48,930 bases of DNA from Haliscomenobacter sp. (GTDB taxonomy: Bacteria; Bacteroidota; Bacteroidia; Chitinophagales; Saprospiraceae): the NCBI GenBank assembly GCA_016713275.1, contig JADJPL010000025.1:1-48930 (forward strand), read 5' to 3'. Numbering within the stretch: position 1 is the first letter of the stretch; each line of letters begins with the position of its first letter. This document shows, in pieces, positions 34,148 through 43,692 of this stretch. Under the pieces are notes generated by a model. The model was not told the DNA's origin. It did no database searches and saw only the letters and a list, made by a program, of their open reading frames with translations. A program made the translations under genes and the position numbers.

Positions 34148-36111
34148 AGTTCGATTTTTTGTTGAAACCGATTAATATCCGCTATCGTTCCGGCAAGGAA
34201 CAACAGGTCGTTTGGCAAGAGGCGGACATCCGGATGAATATCCCCGAGGTATTGGCCGTCGCGTTCGACCGCGAGCAGATTGACCCCAAACTTGTTGCGG
34301 ATGTCCGCCTCCCGCAAGGTTTTGCCGATGATCTCGTTCTTCCTCGGACCGGCTTTTACGCAGGAAATATTCAGTTGCGGAATATCCATATACGGGAGCG
34401 GCGAAAGAACCTGGTGCTTCCGGCTGCCAAGCATTTCATAATTATTGGCTCTTACCTCGTCGGCATAGGTCTGGATTTGGTTTTCAGGCACTAAATACCG
34501 GTGAAGGACCCGGCTAAAAATCGCGATAGAGGATTCAAACTCCTCCGGGATGGCTTCATTGGCGCCCCTCCGGAGCGTCTCGGCGCCTTCCTGCACATAC
34601 TTTACCCGCGTGATGATATGGACAGACGAAGAAATAGACCGGATGCTGGAAACCATACTTTGAACGCCTTTGGGGTCGGAGATGGTTATCACAACGACCC
34701 GGGCTGTCGGAACTCCAACCAGCTTGAGCATCGAGGGCAGGGTGCCGTCGCCGAAATGAATAGGCTCTCCATTGGCCGTTTCGAGACGAACAATACCGGG
34801 ATCCGCTTCCAGGACCAGGTAAGGAATATTAGCCAATCGGGCGGCTTTGGCCACGTTTTTTCCGCCAACTCCCATTCCGATAATGACCAGGTGATCGTGC
34901 AGGTCTTTGACGGAAACGGCAGCCCCGGCAAATGGGCCTGAAGCCGGGGAATGTTTGAATTTACCTGCCAGAACGTGCGACAGTTGGATGCCGAAAGGCG
35001 TCAGCGTCATCGTCAGAATGGAAACAGACAAAAAATACTGATAGGTTTCCCCCGAGATCAGGCCCAATTGAAGGCCGCTCCCGGAGAGTACAAACGAAAA
35101 CTCGCCGATCTGAAAGAGCAAAAACCCGGAAAGAAGCGCCGTGCGCCATGGAAACCCCAGGGCTTTCACCGAAGCTCCCGACAAGATCATTTTCACCATA
35201 ATAACCGCCAGCGTTAAGCCGATAATCGTTCCCAGATGCTGCCCGATGAACGATACGTCGGCCAGTAATCCGATGGAAACAAAGAAAAAGCTCGCAAATA
35301 CCTCCTGAAAGGGGATGACCACGCCGGTTGCCTGGTGGCTGTAATCCGACTCCGAAATAGCAAGCCCTGCCGCAAAGGCGCCCAGCGCAAGAGAAAGCCC
35401 TACCGCATGCGAAGCCCAGGCAATGGTGAAACACAGAACGACGATGGTCAGGATGAACAACTCCCTGCTTTTGGTTTTGGAGATCTGAAACAGCAGGGAG
35501 GGGATCACAAAACGGGCTGCCGCAAAAACTCCGCCAATAAGGGCAACGGCTTTCAGAAAAGTCAGGAGCAGGTCTTCCCCACCGCTGCCGGCTTCTGTTC
35601 CCGCCAATGTGGGAAGAACCAGAATCATCGGCGCCACCATGATATCCTGAAAGATCAATATAGACAGCGCAACTTTTCCGTGCGGCGTATGGAGTTCATG
35701 CCGCTCCTGCAGGGATTTCAATACGATGGCCGTGCTGCTCAGCGCGACCAGAAACCCCAGGAAAACAGCTTCCCGCCAGGGAAATCCAAGTAAGAAAGCC
35801 GAACCATAAGCCGCCAGGATCGTGCCGCCCGCTTGCAGGGCCCCGCCTAAAAGGACAATTTTTCGGAATTCTTTTAACGTTTTCAGAGAGAATTCCATAC
35901 CGATAATAAACAGCAGCAAAATGACGCCTATCTCCGAAAGTTGTTCTACTTCGTGAGACACGGCGACCAGCTTCAAACCGGATGGGCCTGCAATGATCCC
36001 GGCAAGCAGATAGCCGGGTATGGTAGGGAGGTTCAATCGCTGAAAAAGAAATACGACCGCAGCCGACAACCCCAGAATAAGGACAATATCCTGTAACAGA
36101 TGTACTTCCAT
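34144..36111 (-). CDS. CPA2-family cation/proton antiporter (KefB-like) with TrkA domains
   Basis: The ATG at 36111 (MEVHLLQDIVLILGLSAAVV) gives about 655 residues. Some twelve membrane helices make up the Na+/H+ exchanger domain, with LPTIPGYLLAGIIAGPSGL, a typical CPA2 segment. A TrkA-N Rossmann domain follows (DHLVIIGMGVGGKNVAKAAR, VLEADPG), then a TrkA-C domain near the end (NKFGVNLLAVERDGQYLGDI). KefB/YbaL-type proteins exchange K+ or Na+ for protons at the inner membrane, gated by a nucleotide. It lies in an operon with DUF3124. Confidence 0.9.
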   Translation of the reverse strand: MEVHLLQDIVLILGLSAAVVFLFQRLNLPTIPGYLLAGIIAGPSGLKLVAVSHEVEQLSEIGVILLLFIIGMEFSLKTLKEFRKIVLLGGALQAGGTILAAYGSAFLLGFPWREAVFLGFLVALSSTAIVLKSLQERHELHTPHGKVALSILIFQDIMVAPMILVLPTLAGTEAGSGGEDLLLTFLKAVALIGGVFAAARFVIPSLLFQISKTKSRELFILTIVVLCFTIAWASHAVGLSLALGAFAAGLAISESDYSHQATGVVIPFQEVFASFFFVSIGLLADVSFIGQHLGTIIGLTLAVIMVKMILSGASVKALGFPWRTALLSGFLLFQIGEFSFVLSGSGLQLGLISGETYQYFLSVSILTMTLTPFGIQLSHVLAGKFKHSPASGPFAGAAVSVKDLHDHLVIIGMGVGGKNVAKAARLANIPYLVLEADPGIVRLETANGEPIHFGDGTLPSMLKLVGVPTARVVVITISDPKGVQSMVSSIRSISSSVHIITRVKYVQEGAETLRRGANEAIPEEFESSIAIFSRVLHRYLVPENQIQTYADEVRANNYEMLGSRKHQVLSPLPYMDIPQLNISCVKAGPRKNEIIGKTLREADIRNKFGVNLLAVERDGQYLGDIHPDVRLLPNDLLFLAGTIADINRFQQKIEL

Positions 36112-36249
36112 TCCTGTGTTTTGAATTGATTGATATCGCTCCGGAAACAGCGCAACGCCCTGAATATTCAGCACATCAATTTCCCCGCCAGGATCGCTGC
36201 TCTTGTTCTTTAATTTAGCTATTTTTATTGACTTTTACCACCCTAACAC

Positions 36250-38142
36250 ATGAAACCGATGAAAAAACTGCTTGTGCTCTTCCTTTTCATTCTGGCCGCT
36301 TACCTGACCAACAGCCAATCCATGAACATTCAGCTCATCCCGCAACCGGTTGAAATTCACCCGATGAAGGGCGTTTTTGTGCTTTCCAAAACCGCTGCGA
36401 TCGGCTACGCCCAGCCGGAAAGCCAGCGCGTTGCCGATATGCTGGCGCAAAAACTGAATGCGCCGACGGGCCTGGGCCTGAAAGCCGCCCAGAGTACCGC
36501 TGCGGCAATCCAGCTTCAGCTCAACGCCAGCCCCGACCCGCGCCTGGGTTCTGAGGGATATACGCTGGAAGTGACTTCCAAAAGAATCCTGCTCACTGCC
36601 AACCAGCAGGCAGGCTTGTTCTATGGCATGCAAACGCTGCTCCAGCTTTTCCCCAAAGAGATCGAAAGCCCGACGCCCGCGACCGCCGCTTGGCAGGTTC
36701 CGGCGGTGCAGATCACCGATTACCCCCGTTTCCCATGGCGCGGAACCATGCTGGATGTGAGCCGCCACTTTTTCTCCAAGCAGGACGTCATGGCCTATAT
36801 CGAGCAGCTCGCCCGCTATAAGATGAATACCTTCCACTGGCACCTCACCGACGACAACGGGTGGCGCGTAGAGATCAAATCCCTGCCCAAACTCACCGAA
36901 GTAGGCGCGTGGCGCGTGGAACGCGCCGGCCGTTTCGGCGAACGCGACGCCCCGAAGCCCGGCGAACCCGCCACCTATGGCGGCTTTTACACCCACGACG
37001 ACATCCGCGAGATCGTGCGCTATGCCCAGGAGCGGTTTATTTCCATCGTTCCGGAGATCGACGTGCCCGGGCACTCCATGGCCGCCATCGCCGCCTACCC
37101 CGAACTGAGCTGCCGCAAAGACCCGAACACCAGAGTGGATCCGGGTTCCAAATTCTCGGAGTGGTACGGCAACGGCACCTTCAAAATGCTCGTCGAGAAC
37201 GCCCTCAACCCCTCCGATGAGAAGGTGTACGAATTCCTCGACAAGGTATTCACCGAAGTGGCTGCGCTTTTCCCAAGCCCTTATATCCACGTGGGCGGCG
37301 ACGAGTGTTATAAAGGCTTTTGGGCCGAAGACCCCGGCTGCCAGGCGCTGATGAAAAAAATGGGCATCCGCCATGTAGAAGATCTTCAGGGCTATTTCAT
37401 GAACCGCGTGGAAAAGATCCTCTCGGCCAAAGGCAAAAAACTCCTGGGCTGGGATGAGATTCTGGAAGGCGGGATTTCCCCCGGCGCCACCGTCATGAGC
37501 TGGAGAGGGATCAAAGGCGGGATCGAAGCCGCCCACCTCGGCCATGAAGTCGTGATGTCGCCTACTACCCACGCCTACCTCGACTACAACCAGGGCGACC
37601 AAACTGTCGACCCGCCTATCTATGCCGGACTCCGCGTGAGCAAAAGCTACAGCTTTGAGCCGGCGCCCGATGGTGTAGACCCGAAATTCATCCTCGGCGG
37701 GCAGGGCAACCTGTGGACGGAACAAGTCGCCACCCTCAAACACGCGGAATACATGACCTACCCCCGCGCCTGGGCCCTGGCCGAAGTGTATTGGTCGCCA
37801 AAGGAAACCAAAAACTGGGAAGGGTTCGCCTCCCGCATGGAAACCCACTTCGACCGCTCCGACGTAGCCGGGGTCAACTACAGCCGCGCCTGCTACGACC
37901 CTATCGTGAAAACCCGTACCCAAGAGGGCAAATGGCTCCTGGAACTCAGCGCCGAAATGCCCGGCCTGGATATTTACTACACCATCGACGGCGCCATGCC
38001 CAACCGCTACAGCCCCAAATACGCCCAACCCGTAGAACTGCCCAAAGGCCCCATCACCCTGCGCGTGATCGCCTACCGCAATGGCAAACCCATCGGGAAT
38101 ATGATTACACTGAAGCGGGACGAACTGGAGAAGAGACGGTAG
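36250..38142 (+). CDS. GH20 beta-N-acetylhexosaminidase
   Basis: This 630-residue protein has a signal peptide (MKPMKKLLVLFLFILAAYLT). The GH20b N-terminal domain precedes the barrel: RFPWRGTMLDVSRHFFSKQD, YKMNTFHWHLTDDNGWRVEI, then HVGGDECYKGFW with the catalytic Asp-Glu pair D351-E352. GNLWTEQV and YPRAWALAEVYW follow. A chitobiase-like C-terminal domain (IYYTIDGAMPNRYSPKYAQP) closes the protein. It releases terminal GlcNAc or GalNAc from chito-oligomers or glycans, in the periplasm or outside the cell. Confidence 0.92.
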   Translation: MKPMKKLLVLFLFILAAYLTNSQSMNIQLIPQPVEIHPMKGVFVLSKTAAIGYAQPESQRVADMLAQKLNAPTGLGLKAAQSTAAAIQLQLNASPDPRLGSEGYTLEVTSKRILLTANQQAGLFYGMQTLLQLFPKEIESPTPATAAWQVPAVQITDYPRFPWRGTMLDVSRHFFSKQDVMAYIEQLARYKMNTFHWHLTDDNGWRVEIKSLPKLTEVGAWRVERAGRFGERDAPKPGEPATYGGFYTHDDIREIVRYAQERFISIVPEIDVPGHSMAAIAAYPELSCRKDPNTRVDPGSKFSEWYGNGTFKMLVENALNPSDEKVYEFLDKVFTEVAALFPSPYIHVGGDECYKGFWAEDPGCQALMKKMGIRHVEDLQGYFMNRVEKILSAKGKKLLGWDEILEGGISPGATVMSWRGIKGGIEAAHLGHEVVMSPTTHAYLDYNQGDQTVDPPIYAGLRVSKSYSFEPAPDGVDPKFILGGQGNLWTEQVATLKHAEYMTYPRAWALAEVYWSPKETKNWEGFASRMETHFDRSDVAGVNYSRACYDPIVKTRTQEGKWLLELSAEMPGLDIYYTIDGAMPNRYSPKYAQPVELPKGPITLRVIAYRNGKPIGNMITLKRDELEKRR

Positions 38143-38345
38143 AACGGTTGACGGGAGACGGGGACGGGGACGGGTGACGGGGACGGTTGACGGTTGACGG
38201 TTGACGGGGGGACGGTTGAGGGGAGCCGAGGGACGGGTTGAGGGGGGACGGGAGACGGGGGACGGTTGAGGGGAGACGGTTGAGGGGAGACGGTTGAGGG
38301 GGTGACGGTTGAGGGGGTGACGGGTTGACGGGAGACGGGGGACCA
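38143..38345. repeat. Heptamer tract (GACGGTT/GACGGGN type)
   Basis: About 200 bp of variable 7-bp units (ACGGTTG, ACGGGAG, ACGGGGG, ACGGTTGAG with slips) directly follow the hexosaminidase stop. Open frames through it read as Pro/Ser-rich strings and are not genes. The rest of the gap up to 38471 is the promoter region of the AraC-type gene. Confidence 0.8.
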
Positions 38346-38471
38346 GAGTATAGAAGCGGGGGCTGGTTCAAAAGGTCGTTCCCGTTCGTTTAATTCTTCT
38401 ACTGTTGACAAATATCATTTGAAAGTTTCTTTTGTGGGGGACATCTTATAAGGCATAATGCCGCCGTCATT

Positions 38472-39296
38472 ATGAGGATGGTTTTTCCACCGGAACCCGC
38501 ATTAAGTGCTTTCGTTGCTTATTACGATTTGGTCCTTACCTTGGACCAGGGAGGATCCGCATGGATACCTCCTCTTTTAGGTGGCGGGTTAAGTTTTTCC
38601 CAGCCTGGCGGCAGGATTTCTGTTTCCAACAGCAGGTTTCCCAATAAAATCGTTGAGGGGAGTTTTGTTATTCCGGTTCATTCCGAATCTTATAGGATGC
38701 AATTTCAAAAGGGCTATTGGGCATTGGGGGTCCATTTTTTTCCAGGAAAATTTTATCAGTTTTTTGGGTGGCCACAATCGTTATTTACGGATGAGCAGCA
38801 ACCGGTCAAACCGGAGGAAACGGATCTCCGCCAGGAGTTTCGCGATTTGGAGGAACAACTGCAGGAGGCGCAAACCCCGGCAGCCAAGGTGGAGCGCATC
38901 AACGCGTTTTTGATAAGCCATCTTCCCGGGAAAAAGGTAACCCATTGGAATGCCGATCCTTTGGTCCAGGCAGTCTATCTCTCGCATGGAAATATTAAAG
39001 TCTGCGATTTGGCCAGGATGACGCGCCTGAGCGAACGCCACTTTCGACGCTTATTCAAGGAGGGTACCGGGCTTCCGGCCCCAACCTTTATCCGTATTTC
39101 CAGATTCTACCAGGCATTCTGGCGAATCCTTTCCGGGCAATATTCCTCCCTCACCTGGCTCGCCCAGGAAGGGGGTTACTTTGACCAAGCCCACTTAATC
39201 CGGGATTTTCGATTTTATACCGGCCAATCCCCCCGCCAATTCGTGAAAGACCACCACTACCTGACAGAACATCTCGCCTGGACAACGCGCGGGTAA
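38472..39296 (+). CDS. AraC-family transcriptional regulator
   Basis: This 274-residue protein has an N-terminal ligand-type domain of the DUF6597 kind (FPPEPALSAFVAYYDLVLTL). Two helix-turn-helices follow: NIKVCDLARMTRLSERHFRR and LTWLAQEGGYFDQAHLIRDF, then YTGQSPRQFVKD. This is the standard AraC/XylS C-terminus. Its target is unknown. The 201 bp after it, to 39497, show nothing convincing. Confidence 0.9.
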   Translation: MRMVFPPEPALSAFVAYYDLVLTLDQGGSAWIPPLLGGGLSFSQPGGRISVSNSRFPNKIVEGSFVIPVHSESYRMQFQKGYWALGVHFFPGKFYQFFGWPQSLFTDEQQPVKPEETDLRQEFRDLEEQLQEAQTPAAKVERINAFLISHLPGKKVTHWNADPLVQAVYLSHGNIKVCDLARMTRLSERHFRRLFKEGTGLPAPTFIRISRFYQAFWRILSGQYSSLTWLAQEGGYFDQAHLIRDFRFYTGQSPRQFVKDHHYLTEHLAWTTRG

Positions 39297-39497
39297 GCCG
39301 TGTTTTTGGCCGTTTGGTACAATTTTCGTATTCTTTTTTTTTAGATTTTTGTCAAGGCAAAACTAAACCCCATTCCTTTCTTCAGGGAATTTTTTCCGGG
39401 CTTTCGCCCAGGTATTCCTCTTCGGGGGCTAGATATGATAAGCGCGCTTCCTATTGCTCATGATATCAAAAAGGGACAAAAAAATCTGTAGCACAGG

Positions 39498-41147
39498 CTA
39501 TTCTTTGTTAATTTCCTTCAACATGTTCCGCGCATGGTCTCCGGTGGGGCCGTTCGGGTCCAGGTTAATTGCCTTGTTATAGCACTCAATAGCCTTGTCT
39601 TTTTGCTCCGACTTCCAGTAGGCTTCTCCCAGGCTATCCCAGGCATTGGCGGATTTGGGGAATAGTTCGCTATTCATCTGGAGTACAAAAAGGGCGGGTT
39701 GAAACTGATTCCGGATGAGCAGTTCGTAGCCGCGGGAGTTTAATTCTTTCTCGAAGTTGATGAATTTGTATGCGGAGTCTTTGACCATCCGGGCGGCTTC
39801 GGATTTCACCTGATCCAGTTTGCTTTCATTGAATAGCTGCTCCAAATGGCCGATAGGATTTCGGACGAAGTTGGAACCTGTGAAACTATATACCGCATCC
39901 AGGACCGGGTCCTGATTGGTGCGGTACTGTTCGTAACTCATATCTACGGTCACATGAGGGGCCAGCCAGGGGCCGTCTTCCCATTGGGGCTTGTCCTGCC
40001 ACCAGGCGAACGAGAGAAATACGGGGATTTTGCTTTTGGGCAGCACCACCTGCCGGTTGTCGCCGTAAAAATTGATGTTTTCGCTGGTGGGTTCGCCTAC
40101 GAAAACGGCCTCGGTGTAGTTGTCGAGCTCGTTGACGAGATTTTGGCAGGCCGAAAACGTACGCCGCCCGATAATCACAAAAAATTTGCCGGGCTGGTTG
40201 ATTTTAGACTTGACCACACCTTTGACAATGGCCTTGTTCTTATAGTTATTGCCGCCTCCATTCAGGCGCACATCAAGCACCAGGCGATCCACCTCATTCT
40301 TTTCGATAAAATCAAAAACCCGCTTATAAAATGCGGGAATGGGGTCCGAAGGGTCGTCCTGAATCTGGCTTTGCCGCACGTAAACCGTTTTGGTTTCCGG
40401 AAGGTACTCGTAGTAGTAGATCTTGTCCAGATTTTTCAGGTAAAAGGGCGTTTTGCTTTGATCGCGGCTGCTCAGCCAGTCCGCATTTGGCTGGATCAGG
40501 CTGTATTTTCTCGGGAACCGGAAGGATTCCACGGCGGCGAAGGTTTGATCAAACGTTTTGCCGTCTTTTTCCAGGGTGAACGTAATGGCGTTTTGAAGGG
40601 TCTGGGTCACCTTTTGGGCATGGAGCGCTTCCGGGATGCAAAGGAAATCGAGTACATAGGCTTTGAAATATTGTTCGTTCTCCACGGGAAGCAAAGGCCG
40701 GACCGCCTTCAAGGCCTCCTCTACCGGCACGCCATTCACTTTGAGCAGTTTGGCGCCAAGCGCCTGGGCGTAGTCTTTGTGGATGCCTTCCACGTGGATT
40801 CCGTCGTTGAACCAGTACAGGCTTACCGGGATGATATGAAATTTGATCGCCCCACCCGTCCACCGGATATCGGTATGGCCGTACTGGAACGAAGCCACTA
40901 TACGGGCCAGCCCGGCTACGATCTCATGGGGCTGAAGACGCGGGATGTCCTGGTGAAGTTGGTTGACCGCAGAATCAAATTGAACGGCAGTGATTTTTTT
41001 GAATAAAAAAGGATACTCCTTGTGTACGGTTTCTTGGAGAAACGCCAGGTCGGACCTCCAGTCGTCTGCCGAAAGCATAGGCTGTTGAGCGCTTGCGTGA
41101 ATCCATACCAGACTGAAAGCGAAGAGGAGGGTAGAAAGGGTTTTCAT
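39498..41147 (-). CDS. S41-like peptidase with C-terminal TPR
   Basis: The ATG at 41147 gives a signal peptide (MKTLSTLLFAFSLVWIHASA) and about 549 residues. RLVLDVRLNGGGNNYKNKAI and FVIIGRRTFSACQNLVNELD (likely catalytic Ser) followed by AVFVGEPTSENINFYGD form the S41 core. The last ~70 residues form tetratricopeptide units (SANAWDSLGEAYWKSEQKDK). This combination occurs in exported Bacteroidota proteins of unknown substrate. It differs in sequence from the S41 gene at 29191. Confidence 0.88.
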   Translation of the reverse strand: MKTLSTLLFAFSLVWIHASAQQPMLSADDWRSDLAFLQETVHKEYPFLFKKITAVQFDSAVNQLHQDIPRLQPHEIVAGLARIVASFQYGHTDIRWTGGAIKFHIIPVSLYWFNDGIHVEGIHKDYAQALGAKLLKVNGVPVEEALKAVRPLLPVENEQYFKAYVLDFLCIPEALHAQKVTQTLQNAITFTLEKDGKTFDQTFAAVESFRFPRKYSLIQPNADWLSSRDQSKTPFYLKNLDKIYYYEYLPETKTVYVRQSQIQDDPSDPIPAFYKRVFDFIEKNEVDRLVLDVRLNGGGNNYKNKAIVKGVVKSKINQPGKFFVIIGRRTFSACQNLVNELDNYTEAVFVGEPTSENINFYGDNRQVVLPKSKIPVFLSFAWWQDKPQWEDGPWLAPHVTVDMSYEQYRTNQDPVLDAVYSFTGSNFVRNPIGHLEQLFNESKLDQVKSEAARMVKDSAYKFINFEKELNSRGYELLIRNQFQPALFVLQMNSELFPKSANAWDSLGEAYWKSEQKDKAIECYNKAINLDPNGPTGDHARNMLKEINKE

Positions 41148-41208
41148 GGTTGGGTGGTTTTTTATTGGATGTTGCGAGGTTGCGGGCAAAAGCTGACGAA
41201 ACACTTTC

Positions 41209-41293
41209 CCCCTTTGAAGGGGGTCGGGGGGATGAAACCTTTCCCCAGCATCCCGGAAGTTTCATCCCCTTAACCCCCTTCAAAGGGGGAGAA
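41209..41293. repeat. Hairpin repeat CCCCCTTTGAAGGGGG type
   Basis: CCCCCTTTGAAGGGGG...GGGGGGATGAAAC on the left is mirrored by GTTTCATCCCC...CCCCTTCAAAGGGGG on the right. A small spacer separates the arms, and each arm's outer part is itself a palindrome. It looks like a MITE or REP-like element; no coding is seen. From 41294 to 41506 only the leader of the MscS gene is seen. Confidence 0.7.
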
Positions 41294-41506
41294 CGCCATA
41301 TTCTATAATTTTGAAATGGCTTCTAGCCTTTCGTTTCTGGAGAATAGCTTGCAGCGCCAAATAGAATTTTAAAACAAAGGAGAAAAAAATTTTTAAAAGG
41401 TTGCAGATAGGAGGCATGAAATACAAAAAAGCAGTCTAACCAAAAAATGCTATTTTCGGCCCCGGAAATACGTCCCGTCACCAACCTGAACCGCTGCAAC
41501 ATCGTT

Positions 41507-42325
41507 ATGGAATCATTGAATAAATACCTGGACATGGCCGCCGAGATGGCGGTGGAATATTTGCCCAAACTGGCCTTGGCCGTACTCCTGCTGCTAATCG
41601 GGTTCAAGCTGACCAACAAACTTTCGAGGGTGCTGGAACGGGTTTTGCTTCAAATGGGCATGAATTCCAGCTTGCTGACCTTTTCGCGTTCCCTGGCGGA
41701 TATTGGATTAAAGGGGTTGCTGTTATTTACCGTAGCGGCTGTTGCCGGCGTCGACATCACGGCGTTTGTTGCGGTTTTGGCAGCGGCGGGCTTCGCTATC
41801 GGTTTGGCCCTGCAGGGCAGCTTGAGCAACTTTGCCGCTGGAATCATTATCGTCCTCTTCCGCCCGTATAAAGTGGACGACTGGATCGAGGTAGACGGGA
41901 AATTCGGGCAGGTGGAAGAAGTGGAAATCTTCAACACCGTCATCGTCACCCCAGGCAACAAAACCCTGATCATCCCCAATGGGAAGGTGGTGGAAAATGT
42001 CGTGACCAATTATTCCAAAAAAGGCCATATCCGCCTGGAACTCAGCATCTCCATCCCCTACAGCGAAAGTTTTCCCAAGCTCCGCCAAATCATCCTTCAG
42101 GAACTGTTCCAAATCGAAGCCATCCTCAAAGATCCGGAACCCGAGGTGGGGATCGAATCGTTCGACAGCCACACCATCAAGTTGGCTATTCGCCCCTTTA
42201 TCCGGCCGGAAGATTACTGGCAGGCCACTTTCGACGTGTATGCGCGCATTAAATCCGCTTTCCACCATCAGAACATCCCGGTGGCCTATTCCGATGGCGT
42301 GGAGTTGGGAACCATCGGCCTATAA
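41507..42325 (+). CDS. mscS: MscS-family mechanosensitive channel
   Basis: The ATG at 41507 (MESLNKYLDMAAEMAVEYLP) gives 272 residues; the longer upstream frame lacks support. Three membrane helices are seen, the last being the Gly/Ala-rich pore helix (AAAGFAIGLALQGSLSNFAA). The beta domain follows (IIVLFRPYKVDDWIEVDGKF, VEEVEIFNTVIVTPGNKTLI, IPNGKVV). It opens under membrane tension after osmotic downshock. The length is close to E. coli MscS (286). Confidence 0.92.
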   Translation: MESLNKYLDMAAEMAVEYLPKLALAVLLLLIGFKLTNKLSRVLERVLLQMGMNSSLLTFSRSLADIGLKGLLLFTVAAVAGVDITAFVAVLAAAGFAIGLALQGSLSNFAAGIIIVLFRPYKVDDWIEVDGKFGQVEEVEIFNTVIVTPGNKTLIIPNGKVVENVVTNYSKKGHIRLELSISIPYSESFPKLRQIILQELFQIEAILKDPEPEVGIESFDSHTIKLAIRPFIRPEDYWQATFDVYARIKSAFHHQNIPVAYSDGVELGTIGL

Positions 42326-42327
42326 TG

Positions 42328-42376
42328 TAGCTCGGATTTTCAATCCGAGAATGTTCACCGGATTTCCAATCCGCCA
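42328..42376. repeat. Two small CGGATT...AATCCG dyads
   Basis: CTCGGATT-TTC-AATCCGAG and CCGGATT-TCC-AATCCG sit one after the other between mscS and the next gene. This unit resembles a short intergenic repeat; a weak terminator is also possible. Confidence 0.5.
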
Positions 42377-42380
42377 TCCT

Positions 42381-42914
42381 ATGAAAATAGTAAACGCCTC
42401 CATCGTCCTTTCCTCCATCCTTTTCCTCCTCTTCGCCTGCGAAAAATACGAATTCGAAGGCCTGAGCGGCATGGGCAAAAAACCAGTCTATCTGCCGCTT
42501 TCCGAATTGGGGAACATCCGCAACCTCCCCCCGCAGCCCGTCGAGCTTTCCGGTACGATCTTCCTTCGGGATACCCTCTTTTTTATGCTGGAGCAAAAGA
42601 AAGGCATCCATGTATTTAATATTAAAGATACCCTCAACCCCGTACCGCTCACCTTTTTCAGCATCCCCGCTATCACCGATTTTACGATTTCAGGCAACCG
42701 GCTGTATGCGGATAGCTGGAAAGACCTGGTCACCGTGGATATTAGCGATCTGATGCGAATACGGGAATTCAGCCGTAAAACGGATGTTTTTGCTCCCCCC
42801 TTGTTTCCTCCCCTATACAACGGTATCTTTGAATGCGTAGACCCGGAGAAAGGCGCCGTAGTGGGGTGGGTAGATGCGCCCCTGGAGCACGTCCGGTGTC
42901 AAACGGTTAACTAA
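42381..42914 (+). CDS. LVIVD-type lipoprotein, short
   Basis: The ATG at 42381 gives a lipoprotein signal (MKIVNASIVLSSILFLLFAC). The mature part has beta-propeller-like units (FFMLEQKKGIHVFNIKDTLN, PVPLTFFSIPAITDFTISGN). It shares its layout with the following gene and is probably co-transcribed with it, 9 bases apart. The function is unknown. Confidence 0.75.
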   Translation: MKIVNASIVLSSILFLLFACEKYEFEGLSGMGKKPVYLPLSELGNIRNLPPQPVELSGTIFLRDTLFFMLEQKKGIHVFNIKDTLNPVPLTFFSIPAITDFTISGNRLYADSWKDLVTVDISDLMRIREFSRKTDVFAPPLFPPLYNGIFECVDPEKGAVVGWVDAPLEHVRCQTVN

Positions 42915-42923
42915 TTCAACGAT

Positions 42924-43691
42924 ATGCGCGCCCTACTATTTCTTTTTCTTGCAGGGATTGCCCTGGCGGGCTCGTCCTGTAGCTACAGCGAATCCGCTTT
43001 TGCCGATCAATCATCGGGACAAGCCGGCTCCATTACCCGGTTTGCGGTGTTCAAGGGGTATATGTATGCCCTGAACCAAAACGAAGTGCAGACCTACCGC
43101 CTGAAGGACGACGGGGACCCGGACCTCATCCACCGTCTGCCAACGGATTATGGGCTGGAAACGATTTTCATCTACGAAAATACCATTTTCCTCGGCTCCC
43201 GGACGGCCATGTATATTCTGGACATTACCAACCCCGCCGCGCCTGCCCTTTTGTCCAAATCCGACCGGCAGGATTCCTTTTTCGGAGGCTGCGACCCGGT
43301 GGTTGTGCAAGGCCATTACGCCTTCTCGACCATCAAGATCATTCAGAATATCTGCGGCCGCGCTTCCTCCCAGAGCGCGCTGCTGGTCTACGATGTGGCC
43401 GACAAAACCGCGCCGGAGCAGATCGGCATCTACCCCCTGAACCTCCCCAACGGGCTGGGGATTAAAGACCATTACCTCCTGGTATGCGATGAGGGATCGG
43501 ACCGGGTAGAAGTATTCGACATCGCCGACCCGAGGGCCTTGAAACCAACGCTTTTTTCGTTTTCTCTGGAGGATCCCTACGACCTGATCATCCGGGGCGA
43601 AACGATGATCGTGTCGACGAAAACCCGTTTTCAGCTGTATGACGTTCGCGACATGGCCGCTATCCTGCCTGCCGGAAGCATTGCCAAATAA
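42924..43691 (+). CDS. LVIVD repeat lipoprotein
   Basis: This 255-residue protein has a lipobox-like LAGSSC. Repeated units such as TIFLGSRTAMYILDITNPAA, SALLVYDVADKTAPEQIGIY and VEVFDIADPRALKPTLFSF match the LVIVD repeat found in Bacteroidota surface propellers. It is the middle gene of a three-gene unit ending with a barrel protein. The function is not known; such sets are often cell-surface assemblies. Confidence 0.82.
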   Translation: MRALLFLFLAGIALAGSSCSYSESAFADQSSGQAGSITRFAVFKGYMYALNQNEVQTYRLKDDGDPDLIHRLPTDYGLETIFIYENTIFLGSRTAMYILDITNPAAPALLSKSDRQDSFFGGCDPVVVQGHYAFSTIKIIQNICGRASSQSALLVYDVADKTAPEQIGIYPLNLPNGLGIKDHYLLVCDEGSDRVEVFDIADPRALKPTLFSFSLEDPYDLIIRGETMIVSTKTRFQLYDVRDMAAILPAGSIAK

Positions 43692-43692
43692 T

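Noticed and set aside
36235..38028. 597-codon open frame on the minus strand
   Set aside because: It is antisense to the GH20 gene with its clear catalytic Asp-Glu pair; GC-rich codon use keeps the opposite strand open.
38073..38411. Pro/Ser-rich ORFs on the minus strand
   Set aside because: They are direct translations of the heptamer tract.
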